Origin: Spirochaetota bacterium
Lineage (GTDB): Bacteria > Spirochaetota > UBA4802 > UB4802
Length of the DNA stretch: 5,927 bases
NCBI GenBank assembly: GCA_029548025.1
Contig: JAKPOE010000180.1
Span: forward strand, 1-5,927
Direction of reading: 5' to 3'
The notes under the pieces are model-generated. The model was not told the DNA's origin and made no database searches. It was given only the letters and a program-made list of their open reading frames with translations. Both the position numbers and the translations under genes were made by a program. Position 1 is the first letter of the stretch. Each line of letters begins with the position of its first letter. Shown here piece after piece: positions 1 through 5,818 of this stretch.

Positions 1-87
1 ATCATCCATCCGACCATTTTGGAGTATTTGCAGAGATATTAATACAATAAAATTTATACTTTTAGGTTGATATAATTATATTTTCTA

Positions 88-117
88 TTGACATTCCATG
101 ACAGTAGTGTCTATAAT
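88..117 (+). promoter_or_regulatory. Consensus sigma-70 promoter of the flaA-like gene
   Basis: TTGACA at 88-93 and TATAAT at 112-117 both match the sigma-70 consensus in all six positions. They are separated by an 18-nt spacer, close to the 17-nt optimum. Transcription would begin near 124, leaving a leader of about 67 nt that contains the ribosome binding site at 173-179. The upstream flank (61-87) is AT-rich, which may help activity. A sigma-70 type promoter agrees with what is known of flaA genes in several spirochaetes, which are not always controlled by the flagellar sigma-28. No operator-like palindrome is visible, so strong constitutive expression is the simplest inference. Confidence 0.8.
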
Positions 118-172
118 GAAGCTACTGTATGTGTTACAACAGGCAAAGGTGACAAGTATTTATAAATTTTTC

Positions 173-179
173 AAGGAGG
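173..179 (+). promoter_or_regulatory. Ribosome binding site that fixes the flaA-like start
   Basis: AAGGAGG lies 11 nt before the ATG at 191. An in-frame ATG at 98 exists, but it lies between the -35 and -10 boxes and so upstream of the predicted transcript start. The 191 start also places a normal signal peptide at the N-terminus. Confidence 0.8.
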
Positions 180-190
180 TTTTTATTAAT

Positions 191-865
191 ATGAAGCGAG
201 TTACATATGGATTGATAGCTTTCATTGCATGTTGTTCCATAGGAATGCTCTATGCACAGGATGAAAAAGCAAAGGAAGCGCAGAAAGTTTTAGAACAGGA
301 AAAGCAACTCAGTGATCAGGTATATAAAGAAGTCATACTAGAGGATTTTGAAACTGTAGAATATACAGATAAGAATATTAGCCTCAGAGTTATAAAAGAT
401 GAAAAAGCAGGCGTTTCAATGCGTACCGATTATCCTGCGCCGATACAAAATTCAAAACGGTATCTGGGTGTTAAGGTTTTTGCCAAAAGCGGTTCGGTAT
501 TGACCATTATTCCGGCAAAACCCCTTATCATCGATAAGCATTGCAAATATATAAACATGTGGGTGTATGGGAAAAATTTTTCAGGAGAACTATCTATCAT
601 GGTTAAAGATGCCAATGGGAATATTAAACGGCTGGTAATGGGTAAGCTTAACTTTTTAGGATGGCGAAAGCTTTCCGTTCCAATTACCGACGAGATAGCT
701 CAGGAAGATAAATATCTAGCCCAGAAGCGGAATATAGAGATTGTTAAAATACTGTATAATCCCAGCACATTGGAACGGCTTCCCGCATGGAATTACTTTT
801 ACATAGATGATATTACAGCAATTGTCCGCGAAAAATATATTGATAAGCAAAGCGACGAGTGGTAA
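191..865 (+). CDS. Flagellar filament outer layer (sheath) protein, FlaA family
   Basis: This 224-aa secreted protein belongs to the spirochaetal FlaA family, which forms the sheath around the FlaB core of periplasmic flagella. Residues 1-22 are a signal peptide: MKR, a hydrophobic stretch, then cleavage predicted after LYA22 before QDE. Residues 23-47 are charged and probably helical. The body carries the family's recognisable segments: EDFE at 51-54, INMWVYGKNFSGELSIMVKD at 121-140 (the FlaA 'WVWGxNY..L.V.V.D' block), GKLNFLGWRKLSVPI at 151-165, and NYFYIDDI at 201-208. It is somewhat shorter than the FlaA proteins I know (roughly 240-350 aa), so it may be a paralogue (FlaA2-like or a FlaA-domain protein) rather than the main sheath subunit. 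It appears monocistronic, with its own promoter and a downstream hairpin. Family membership is recognised from sequence; the exact sheath role is inferred. Confidence 0.85.
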   Translation: MKRVTYGLIAFIACCSIGMLYAQDEKAKEAQKVLEQEKQLSDQVYKEVILEDFETVEYTDKNISLRVIKDEKAGVSMRTDYPAPIQNSKRYLGVKVFAKSGSVLTIIPAKPLIIDKHCKYINMWVYGKNFSGELSIMVKDANGNIKRLVMGKLNFLGWRKLSVPITDEIAQEDKYLAQKRNIEIVKILYNPSTLERLPAWNYFYIDDITAIVREKYIDKQSDEW

Positions 866-885
866 AAATTATACACTGTAAGTTC

Positions 886-908
886 AGGGCACATGGGGCA
901 TGTGCCCT
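886..908 (+). terminator. Strong hairpin after the flaA-like gene, probable terminator
   Basis: GGGCACATG (887-895) pairs perfectly with CATGTGCCC (899-907) around a GGG loop, and A886-T908 adds a tenth pair. The following bases (908-918) are T-rich but interrupted (TTCTGTATTTT), so this is an imperfect intrinsic terminator. It begins 20 nt after the flaA-like stop codon. It may only partly stop polymerase, leaving read-through into the DUF456 gene, for which I see no clear separate promoter. Confidence 0.6.
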
Positions 909-949
909 TCTGTATTTTATCAAAGAACAATGAAGGTATATTACTTATT

Positions 950-1459
950 ATGGAAATAATATTATTCATTACAGCATTGCTTTTTGCATTAGGAGGTATT
1001 CTGGGTTCGGTACTTCCTATACTGCCCGGTCCTCCTTTAAGTTTTTTTGCAGTTATCCTTCTTCATTGGAGCGGTTTTGCCTCTTTTAGTTTTACATTTT
1101 TTATTATTACGGGAATTATCGCCGCTATCCTGACGGTCTTTGATTATGTACTCCCCTCATGGATTGTCAATAAGTTTAGTGGTTCCAAACAGGGTGTTAT
1201 TGGTTCAATGATAGGGTTAATAGTTGGAAGTATTATACTACCTATTATTGGTATAATTATTGGTCCATTTATTGGTGCATTTATAGGCGAACTGGTTGCA
1301 AACAATAATGCACTGACAGCATTAAAAGCAGCGTTGCTTACATTTATTGGCTTTTTAATAAGTACCGGCTTGAAGCTGGGGTATACCATTACCATAGCCT
1401 ATTACATTATTAAAGCATTAATGGGGCAACCTCCAGCACCCGATTACCCCATCATATAA
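950..1459 (+). CDS. DUF456 family integral membrane protein
   Basis: This is a very hydrophobic 169-aa protein of the DUF456 family, whose function is unknown. Hallmarks visible are the N-terminal helix ending in GSVLPILPGPPLSFF (residues 19-33), DYVLPSW (65-71), the F-SGSKQG turn (76-82), and a glycine-rich run with GPFIGAFIGEL (105-115). The C-terminus is proline-rich (PPAPDYP). Roughly four to five membrane segments can be drawn: about 3-23, 27-45, 47-66, 84-113 (glycine-zipper-like, possibly a re-entrant pair) and 127-157. I chose the ATG at 950, with GAAGG at 932-936 upstream. The in-frame ATG at 893 sits inside the terminator hairpin and would add a non-hydrophobic tail absent from the family. 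Its stop codon is 11 bp from that of the convergent crotonase gene. Confidence 0.85.
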   Translation: MEIILFITALLFALGGILGSVLPILPGPPLSFFAVILLHWSGFASFSFTFFIITGIIAAILTVFDYVLPSWIVNKFSGSKQGVIGSMIGLIVGSIILPIIGIIIGPFIGAFIGELVANNNALTALKAALLTFIGFLISTGLKLGYTITIAYYIIKALMGQPPAPDYPII

Positions 1460-1470
1460 CTATTTACTGT

Positions 1471-2256
1471 TTATTTGCCTTTAAAAGCAGCTTCACGCCT
1501 TTCAATAAAGGCTCTGACCCCTTCCTGCGCATCTTCGCTTTTCATGATAGGCAGCAAATCAGGCAGTAACCGTTCTAAAGCCGCCTTTGCGCCTTCAACT
1601 CTGCTTAAACGAGCTGATTTTAAAATGGCTCTGACCCCTAATGGAGCCTGTTTTGCTATAACAGTAGCAATTTCAATAGCTCGCTCCAGCTGCTTGCCAG
1701 GTTCAACAACTTCCTGTACCAATCCTAAACGGTAGGCTTCCTGTGCATTCATCTCATCACCAGTTAGCAAATACCGCATAGCATTGCCCCAGCCTATCTC
1801 TTCAAAAAGCCTCACCGTTGCACCACCAACAGGATAAATGCCCCGTTTCACCTCAATCTGCGCCAATCGTACATTGCTGGCAGCAACACGCACATCGGTA
1901 GCAAGCATTAGCTCCCAGCCAACCGTAAAGCATATACCCTGCAGGGCAGACACTATTGGTTTTGACACCCTGTTGTCTTCATCTATACCAAAGGGATCTT
2001 TGCTACCGGCTGGCAGCGCTGGATATTCACCTTTGCTGAACGGTTCAACCCACTGTACCAGATCAAGACCGCCCGTAAAATGATCACCGTGAGCAAAAAG
2101 TACTCCACAGCGCAAGTCTTCATCAGCATCTAACATGCCATACGCTTTTGCTAAATCCCAGTACATATCAACATCAAAAGCGTTGCGTTTTTCGGGACGG
2201 TTGAGCCCAATTAATAAAATATATCCTCTCTTTTCAACTGTAATCTTTTGCGTCAT
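1471..2256 (-). CDS. Crotonase/enoyl-CoA hydratase family protein
   Basis: This 261-aa enzyme has the full crotonase fold and is predicted to act on a CoA thioester in the cytoplasm, for example by hydrating an enoyl-CoA or isomerising its double bond. The N-terminal GLNRPEKRNAF (17-27) is the family's opening motif. The first oxyanion-hole segment is HFTGGLDL (59-66) and the second is GICFTVGWELML (107-118). Both glutamates that align with the catalytic pair of mitochondrial enoyl-CoA hydratase (Glu144/Glu164) are present, as E115 in GWEL and E135 in AQIEVKRG. The C-terminal helix ends ERREAAFKGK. The usual GGG before the first glutamate is FTVG here, which is tolerable because the oxyanion hole uses backbone NH groups. 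Substrate cannot be read from sequence. It is the last gene of the four-gene operon, 13 nt after the Fe-S gene, with AAGGAGG at 2263-2269 immediately upstream. I see no T-tract terminator after it. Confidence 0.88.
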   Translation of the reverse strand: MTQKITVEKRGYILLIGLNRPEKRNAFDVDMYWDLAKAYGMLDADEDLRCGVLFAHGDHFTGGLDLVQWVEPFSKGEYPALPAGSKDPFGIDEDNRVSKPIVSALQGICFTVGWELMLATDVRVAASNVRLAQIEVKRGIYPVGGATVRLFEEIGWGNAMRYLLTGDEMNAQEAYRLGLVQEVVEPGKQLERAIEIATVIAKQAPLGVRAILKSARLSRVEGAKAALERLLPDLLPIMKSEDAQEGVRAFIERREAAFKGK

Positions 2257-2269
2257 TAACGCCTCCTTG

Positions 2270-3352
2270 TTATCGTTTCATAATTTCAATAAATTTTTCT
2301 GCTCTTCCTTTTTCCGTAACAACCTTCATTGCCATATCAACAACGGTAGCCGGTATTTCAGGGATAGATGCACGTTCACGAAGTTCAATTGCTGTTTCGG
2401 GACATCCGGTAACACACAATCCGCATCCAATGCACCTGGCAGTATCAACTACGGCTATACCATCACGCATGGTAATAGCTTTCATAGGGCAACGCTCGTC
2501 AACACATATACCGCAGCCGGTGCAATTGACGTCATTGACATGCGCTTCAAATCGGCTTGGCTCAAACGCATGGGGATGATTATGCTGTGTCCGCCCACGT
2601 AAAACCGTACAGCAGCACGGACAACAGTTGCAAATAAGGTTGGCACGGTCAGCACTATTGTTGCTGGTATGGACCAATCCTGCTTTTTCAGACCTATCCA
2701 GAGCATCCATTGCTTCAGCTTTTGTTACCTGACGAGCAAATCCCCTTTCGGCTAAAAACTGGGCGGCGCTATCAAAAATAATACACACATCCTTCGGCTT
2801 ATCACATTTACCCACGCTGGTTCTGCATGCACAGTCTGCAATGGCAATGTAGCGCGCCTGTTCAATAAAATTTCTTACCTCCTCGTAAGGATGTACCCGG
2901 TTTTGGGGACTTAATGATTTTTCAACAGGCACAACCCTCATGAGAGGAGTTGGATTGCCACAAAACGAAACACCAAAGGCTTCATCATGATACTGTTCCC
3001 ATAGCCTGCCAAGCTTTTGAAACCTTTCCGAACCGTCAGATTTCATAAATGGGAATTCAAAAACACCGGGGATAAGCGGTACCAATCCATACAGTTTCTT
3101 CCCATCCTTGTTTTTTGAATAGATGATACCCTTGTTAGCCATTGATTCAAGAAGCTTTTCAGCTTCCTCTCCGGGCAACGAACACAGCGATGCAATCTTT
3201 TCGCTATCCATGACTTTAAAGCTCATATTCATTGCAATTGCAGCTTCATCGGGAGTAAAAAGCATTTTGAGTATTGCGATGATGGTATCTGTCTTTGGTG
3301 CAGTGGCAGGATGAGCATCAAGTACCTGTCGAAGTTGTTCATACATTTCCAT
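2270..3352 (-). CDS. Cysteine-rich dicluster 4Fe-4S binding protein
   Basis: This 360-aa cytoplasmic protein has four visible regions. Residues about 30-100 resemble a winged-helix fold: LFTPDEAAIAM, then a helix-turn-helix-like stretch (SEKIASLCSLPGEEAEKLLESM) and a wing (GIIYSKNKDGKKLYGL). Residues 131-190 hold C131 and a C174-x-C176-x6-C183-x6-C190 set. C241, C243, C244, C246, C247 and C248 form the unusual CNCCPCCC run. The C-terminus has two ferredoxin motifs: C277xxC280xxC283x4C288P, one residue longer than the classic spacing, and C307xxC310xxC313x3C317P, which is classic. Two 4Fe-4S clusters are therefore well supported, and one more metal site is plausible. Proteins of this layout occur in anaerobic bacteria and are annotated only as 4Fe-4S proteins, so electron transfer or redox sensing is inference. 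GGAGG at 3359-3363 lies 6 nt before the chosen ATG. The gene starts 18 nt after the TetR gene and is co-transcribed with it. Confidence 0.82.
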   Translation of the reverse strand: MEMYEQLRQVLDAHPATAPKTDTIIAILKMLFTPDEAAIAMNMSFKVMDSEKIASLCSLPGEEAEKLLESMANKGIIYSKNKDGKKLYGLVPLIPGVFEFPFMKSDGSERFQKLGRLWEQYHDEAFGVSFCGNPTPLMRVVPVEKSLSPQNRVHPYEEVRNFIEQARYIAIADCACRTSVGKCDKPKDVCIIFDSAAQFLAERGFARQVTKAEAMDALDRSEKAGLVHTSNNSADRANLICNCCPCCCTVLRGRTQHNHPHAFEPSRFEAHVNDVNCTGCGICVDERCPMKAITMRDGIAVVDTARCIGCGLCVTGCPETAIELRERASIPEIPATVVDMAMKVVTEKGRAEKFIEIMKR

Positions 3353-3370
3353 TGAAAGCCTCCAGTTGTA

Positions 3371-3955
3371 TTATTGTGATTGTATAAAACGCAACACCAT
3401 GGTTTTGCATATCTCAAGTGGATAAACACTTTTTGAAACCTTCATATCAATAAGCGAGCCCTCCCATGCGTTAAAAACAAAAACTGCCAGTGCTCCCGCA
3501 TCAAGACTGCTATCAATCTGACCAGCGTCCTGTCCTTCTTTGATACACTGCTGTATAATACTGTGCATACCTCGCAATGCAGAAAGTAACTTTACACGCA
3601 TTGGCTCGCTAAGGCAGCTCATCTCCTGCGAAAGGTTACCAACAGGACAACCACCTTCAAACTTATGTTGCTCATAGTAACGGGCACTCCCTTCAAAAAA
3701 AAGCTTAATCCTTTCTATAGGACTACAGCTTGCATCGGTTAAGTAGTTACGCAACATGCTGCACATCATATCTGCATAATACTCAATAAGCGCCAACCCA
3801 AATTCTTCCTTACTTTTGAAATAAAAATAAAAAGAGCCTCTGGGAACACCAGCACACTGTAAAATTTCCTGAATGCCGGTATTATTGAAACCCTTTGTGT
3901 GTACAAGACGAGCACCTGTTTTAAGCAGCAACTGTTGTGTTTTGTTTGCATTCAT
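3371..3955 (-). CDS. TetR/AcrR family transcriptional repressor, NemR/AcuR-like
   Basis: This 194-aa regulator has a TetR DNA-binding domain at residues about 5-55: TGARLVHTKGFNNTGIQEIL, AGVPRGSFYFYF as the recognition turn-helix, then KSKEEFGLAL. The C-terminal ligand domain has GGCPVGNLSQEMS (101-113), typical of the NemR/AcuR/YxaF branch. By eye alignment with E. coli NemR, C103 matches its redox-active Cys106 and K172 matches Lys175, and the distance of 69 residues is identical. NemR senses electrophiles and reactive chlorine; whether this protein does is inference, since both residues may be common throughout the branch. The gene lies 62 nt after the thioesterase and 18 nt before the Fe-S gene. 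I find no clear promoter in front of it and only a weak ribosome binding site, so it is probably read from the thioesterase promoter, whose spacer palindrome is its likely binding site. Confidence 0.9.
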   Translation of the reverse strand: MNANKTQQLLLKTGARLVHTKGFNNTGIQEILQCAGVPRGSFYFYFKSKEEFGLALIEYYADMMCSMLRNYLTDASCSPIERIKLFFEGSARYYEQHKFEGGCPVGNLSQEMSCLSEPMRVKLLSALRGMHSIIQQCIKEGQDAGQIDSSLDAGALAVFVFNAWEGSLIDMKVSKSVYPLEICKTMVLRFIQSQ

Positions 3956-4017
3956 ACTATTTCAATCATCATGGTAACAAGTTAACTAAAAGCCAACAAA
4001 TAATGTATGTTCGATAG

Positions 4018-4449
4018 TTACTTGAAGATGATGCATGTTGCCGTTGCAAGAGCATACAGCTTTCCATCTTCATCCGTAAGGGTGCCTTCTGAAATTCCAA
4101 TGTTATGTGATAGATGAATCACCTTACCTTCAGCAATGAGTTCCCTGTTAAGCGGCACCGGTTTTATCATTTTAATGTTAAGATCAATGGTTGCATAGCC
4201 AGCACCCGCCTCCAGCATCGTATGAACAGAACAGCCGGTAACCGAGTCAAGCACCGTTGCAGCAAATCCACCGTGAACGCCGCCCAGAGGATTGATATGC
4301 CGTTTATCAGCTTTTGCCAAAAATTTTATGTAACCCTTTGCAACGTCTACGCCATTCATAGGGATAGTTTCAGCAATAGGTGCCGGTGGAATTTTGCCCT
4401 CAATCATACTCTTCATCAATTCAAGTCCGGTTAAATTTTGAATTTCCAT
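4018..4449 (-). CDS. PaaI-type hotdog-fold acyl-CoA thioesterase
   Basis: This 143-aa cytoplasmic protein is predicted to hydrolyse an acyl-CoA or aryl-CoA thioester. The hotdog helix region is clear: HINPLGGVHGGFAATVLDSVTG at residues 51-72, including N53, the HGG at 59-61 and D68, which are the PaaI-type active-site positions. The strand YATIDLNIKMIKPVP (85-99) and C-terminal LYALATATCIIF (131-142) complete the fold, and the length is typical. I chose the ATG at 4449, with GGAAGGG at 4454-4460. The reading frame extends to an ATG at 4608, but that part lies across and upstream of the promoter and encodes nothing conserved. It is the first gene of the operon. In catabolic clusters PaaI-like thioesterases often release CoA trapped in dead-end esters, which would suit a role beside the crotonase. 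Confidence 0.88.
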   Translation of the reverse strand: MEIQNLTGLELMKSMIEGKIPPAPIAETIPMNGVDVAKGYIKFLAKADKRHINPLGGVHGGFAATVLDSVTGCSVHTMLEAGAGYATIDLNIKMIKPVPLNRELIAEGKVIHLSHNIGISEGTLTDEDGKLYALATATCIIFK

Positions 4450-4530
4450 ATATCCCTTCCATAAACGTAAACAAATTGTAAGGTATAACCATGTAAAACT
4501 TAAAAGCTTTATACACAGGAACATTATATT

Positions 4531-4559
4531 ATAGTAATAGACCGGTCTACTACTGTCAA
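4531..4559 (-). promoter_or_regulatory. Sigma-70 promoter of the thioesterase-TetR-FeS-crotonase operon
   Basis: Reading the minus strand, TTGACA (4559-4554) is a perfect -35 box. Seventeen nt later TACTAT (4536-4531) is a 4/6 match to the -10 consensus. A perfect TATAAT (4533-4528) also occurs, but with a 20-nt spacer, so the first is more likely. Transcription would begin near 4524, leaving a leader of about 75 nt before the ATG at 4449. The spacer is almost filled by a palindrome, described separately. Confidence 0.7.
4533..4554. promoter_or_regulatory. Palindromic operator, likely TetR-family binding site
   Basis: The 12-bp perfect palindrome TAGACCGGTCTA (4538-4549) extends by AGTA on the left and TACT on the right after a single mismatched pair (4537/4550), giving a 22-bp dyad with 20 paired bases. 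This is the size TetR-family dimers usually bind. It occupies the spacer and touches the -35 and -10 boxes, so binding would exclude RNA polymerase. From memory, TAGAC-type half-sites are reported for NemR/LmrA-like repressors. The TetR gene two positions into the same operon is the obvious candidate, giving autorepression. Confidence 0.75.
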
Positions 4560-4637
4560 CACATTTTTTTATTTTTTGTTGTACACCATTTCTCAATCTG
4601 CAATACACAGGGTTATAGTATATACAGCTTGCTATTG

Positions 4638-5108
4638 TTATTGTGAACTTCTGCGGTCTATGATGATACTTGCCAGATACATAGCAAATATCATGAATTC
4701 AAGGGGACTATCACCATCAATAGCGCATTGAAGCTTTCGCGAAAAAAATGATGGATTATAAATTCTTCCTATCTGCTGATCGTTTTCATATATAATAAAC
4801 TGATTGGTAAGACGTAGCTTTTTTGATTTTAATTGAAAGGCTTTATTGTTATACTGTATTGCAAAGGAATCAATTAAAAAGCTGGGTTTTGTTGCAACGG
4901 CAACCCTGCCAGCATGCTTTTCCTCCAGTATCCAATCTCCTGAAACAACACCTTCACGATAGATAGAATATTCTTTATCGTTCATTGTTATACTGCATGT
5001 ACTTTTTAGAGAAAGGGCTGGCTTTTTAAACTTTGCAACATGCTTGCTGCCGCAGAAGACATCATATTCTGTTGCAAATAGATTAACAGGAACTATCGTA
5101 CAGATCAT
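4638..5108 (-). CDS. Hypothetical protein, possibly LURP-one/scramblase-like fold
   Basis: I do not firmly recognise this 156-aa protein. It is rich in beta-strand-like segments: YDVFCGSKHVAKFKKP (15-30), EYSIYRE (46-52), DWILEEKHAGRVAVATKP (58-75), SFLIDSFAIQYNNKAFQLKSKK (76-97) and QFIIYENDQQIGRIYNPSFFSRK (103-125). The C-terminus is hydrophobic (FMIFAMYLASIII, 138-150) and ends in DRRSSQ. The alternation of strands, the 'xIYENxxxIGxI' element and the hydrophobic C-terminal helix recall LURP-one/phospholipid-scramblase/tubby-like barrels, but this is a guess from pattern. I chose the ATG at 5108, which overlaps the upstream stop codon as TAATG and suggests translational coupling. The frame stays open to 5177, but that part overlaps the zinc-ribbon gene. 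No terminator is evident after the stop. Confidence 0.7.
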   Translation of the reverse strand: MICTIVPVNLFATEYDVFCGSKHVAKFKKPALSLKSTCSITMNDKEYSIYREGVVSGDWILEEKHAGRVAVATKPSFLIDSFAIQYNNKAFQLKSKKLRLTNQFIIYENDQQIGRIYNPSFFSRKLQCAIDGDSPLEFMIFAMYLASIIIDRRSSQ

Positions 5109-5500
5109 TATAATTTTTTTCCACAACCGGGACAAAAGATAAAATCCTGCCGCAGCGAAGTACCGCAGTGAGGACAATAGTTCATAGTACCTTTAGCGGC
5201 TGTGCTGTCCCATGATGAGTGGAATGCATCCTTCTCTTCGGAGCTGTCAACAATATCATATAATGAGTATCCATTTTTGCTGTGGAGATTTTTATAACTA
5301 AAAACAGCGATTGCAATACCAACACCAATAAAAATAATTCCAAACAAAACAAAAAAATAAAACACTGGATTTTCCATCTCATTTCTCTGTGAAAACAATG
5401 ATATAACCAGCAGTGTCCATCCAATTCCACCTATAATTGCTATAATAGAAGCTACAAATCCTCCAAATGATGTTGCCTTCCCAAGTTTAATACTTTTCAT
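5108..5500 (-). CDS. Two-helix membrane protein with C-terminal zinc ribbon
   Basis: This 130-aa protein has two membrane segments, about residues 13-36 and 46-69, joined by a short polar loop (SQRNEMEN). A polar linker (70-107) follows, then a C-terminal zinc ribbon: C109-P-H-C112-G and C123-P-G-C126-G, separated by ten residues, as in many bacterial zinc-ribbon membrane proteins. A cytoplasmic zinc ribbon is the usual arrangement. The function is unknown; zinc ribbons of this kind commonly mediate protein contacts rather than catalysis. AAGGAGG at 5506-5512 sits 5 nt before the ATG, so the start is secure. The stop codon overlaps the start of the next gene (TAATG), making the two a coupled pair that may work together. 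A promoter should lie in the AT-rich 120 nt upstream, but no candidate stands out. Confidence 0.82.
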   Translation of the reverse strand: MKSIKLGKATSFGGFVASIIAIIGGIGWTLLVISLFSQRNEMENPVFYFFVLFGIIFIGVGIAIAVFSYKNLHSKNGYSLYDIVDSSEEKDAFHSSWDSTAAKGTMNYCPHCGTSLRQDFIFCPGCGKKL

Positions 5501-5620
5501 AGTATCCTCCTTGTTCTCAATTGCTTGTTTTTATACAGCCTGATTATATATAAAAAATATTATGATTATGATATTGATGCAACAACAGTTATTAACTTGA
5601 GGAAATCATTACAATACCGT

Positions 5621-5818
5621 TTATCTCATGAGAATGCCCATCACAAACAATATAAATTGAATAGCAATAAATAATACTACAATAGAACACAGTATCCATG
5701 CAACCTTTCTTGATGCGGATAAGGAACTAATGATAATTTTTATCACAACAACTATCCATACCAGTATCAACAGTAACATTAAAATAATTAATATTTCAGG
5801 TAAACCTGGCATTGCCAT
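5621..5818 (-). CDS. Small two-helix membrane protein of unknown function
   Basis: This 65-aa protein is almost wholly hydrophobic, with helices at about residues 8-31 and 39-62 joined by the short polar turn SSLSASRKV, and it ends in MR. It is probably a helical hairpin in the inner membrane. The beginning, MPGLPEILIIL, is superficially like TatA, but there is no FG hinge or amphipathic helix. The ATG at 5818 is preceded by AAGGGGGGG, which can serve as a ribosome binding site 6 nt upstream; a second in-frame ATG is at 5812. It precedes the zinc-ribbon gene by 120 nt on the same strand and may or may not share its transcript. Small size and low complexity make it the least certain gene here. 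Confidence 0.6.
   Translation of the reverse strand: MAMPGLPEILIILMLLLILVWIVVVIKIIISSLSASRKVAWILCSIVVLFIAIQFILFVMGILMR

Noticed and set aside
98..190. N-terminal extension of the flaA-like frame from an ATG at 98
   Set aside because: The ATG lies inside the promoter spacer, upstream of the predicted transcript start. The strong ribosome binding site and the signal peptide point to 191.
893..949. Upstream ATG for the DUF456 gene
   Set aside because: It is buried in the terminator hairpin, and the added 19 residues do not resemble the family.
1497..1512. GCCTTT-CAAT-AAAGGC hairpin as a terminator between convergent genes
   Set aside because: It lies within the crotonase coding region and has no following T-tract on either strand.
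2135..2602. Plus-strand open frame opposite the Fe-S and crotonase genes
   Set aside because: It crosses two well-supported genes, has no family resemblance, and its composition reflects the antisense of cysteine-rich coding DNA.
3980..3987. AGTTAACT palindrome upstream of the TetR gene as a second operator
   Set aside because: It is only 8 bp, unrelated to the TAGACCGGTCTA core, and not set in a recognisable promoter.
4450..4608. Extended N-terminus of the thioesterase starting at 4608
   Set aside because: It spans the promoter and operator and starts upstream of the -35 box. The conserved fold begins after the ATG at 4449.
5621..5818. TatA-like translocase subunit
   Set aside because: Only the opening PGLPEIL is similar. 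The FG hinge and amphipathic helix are absent, and there is a second membrane helix.
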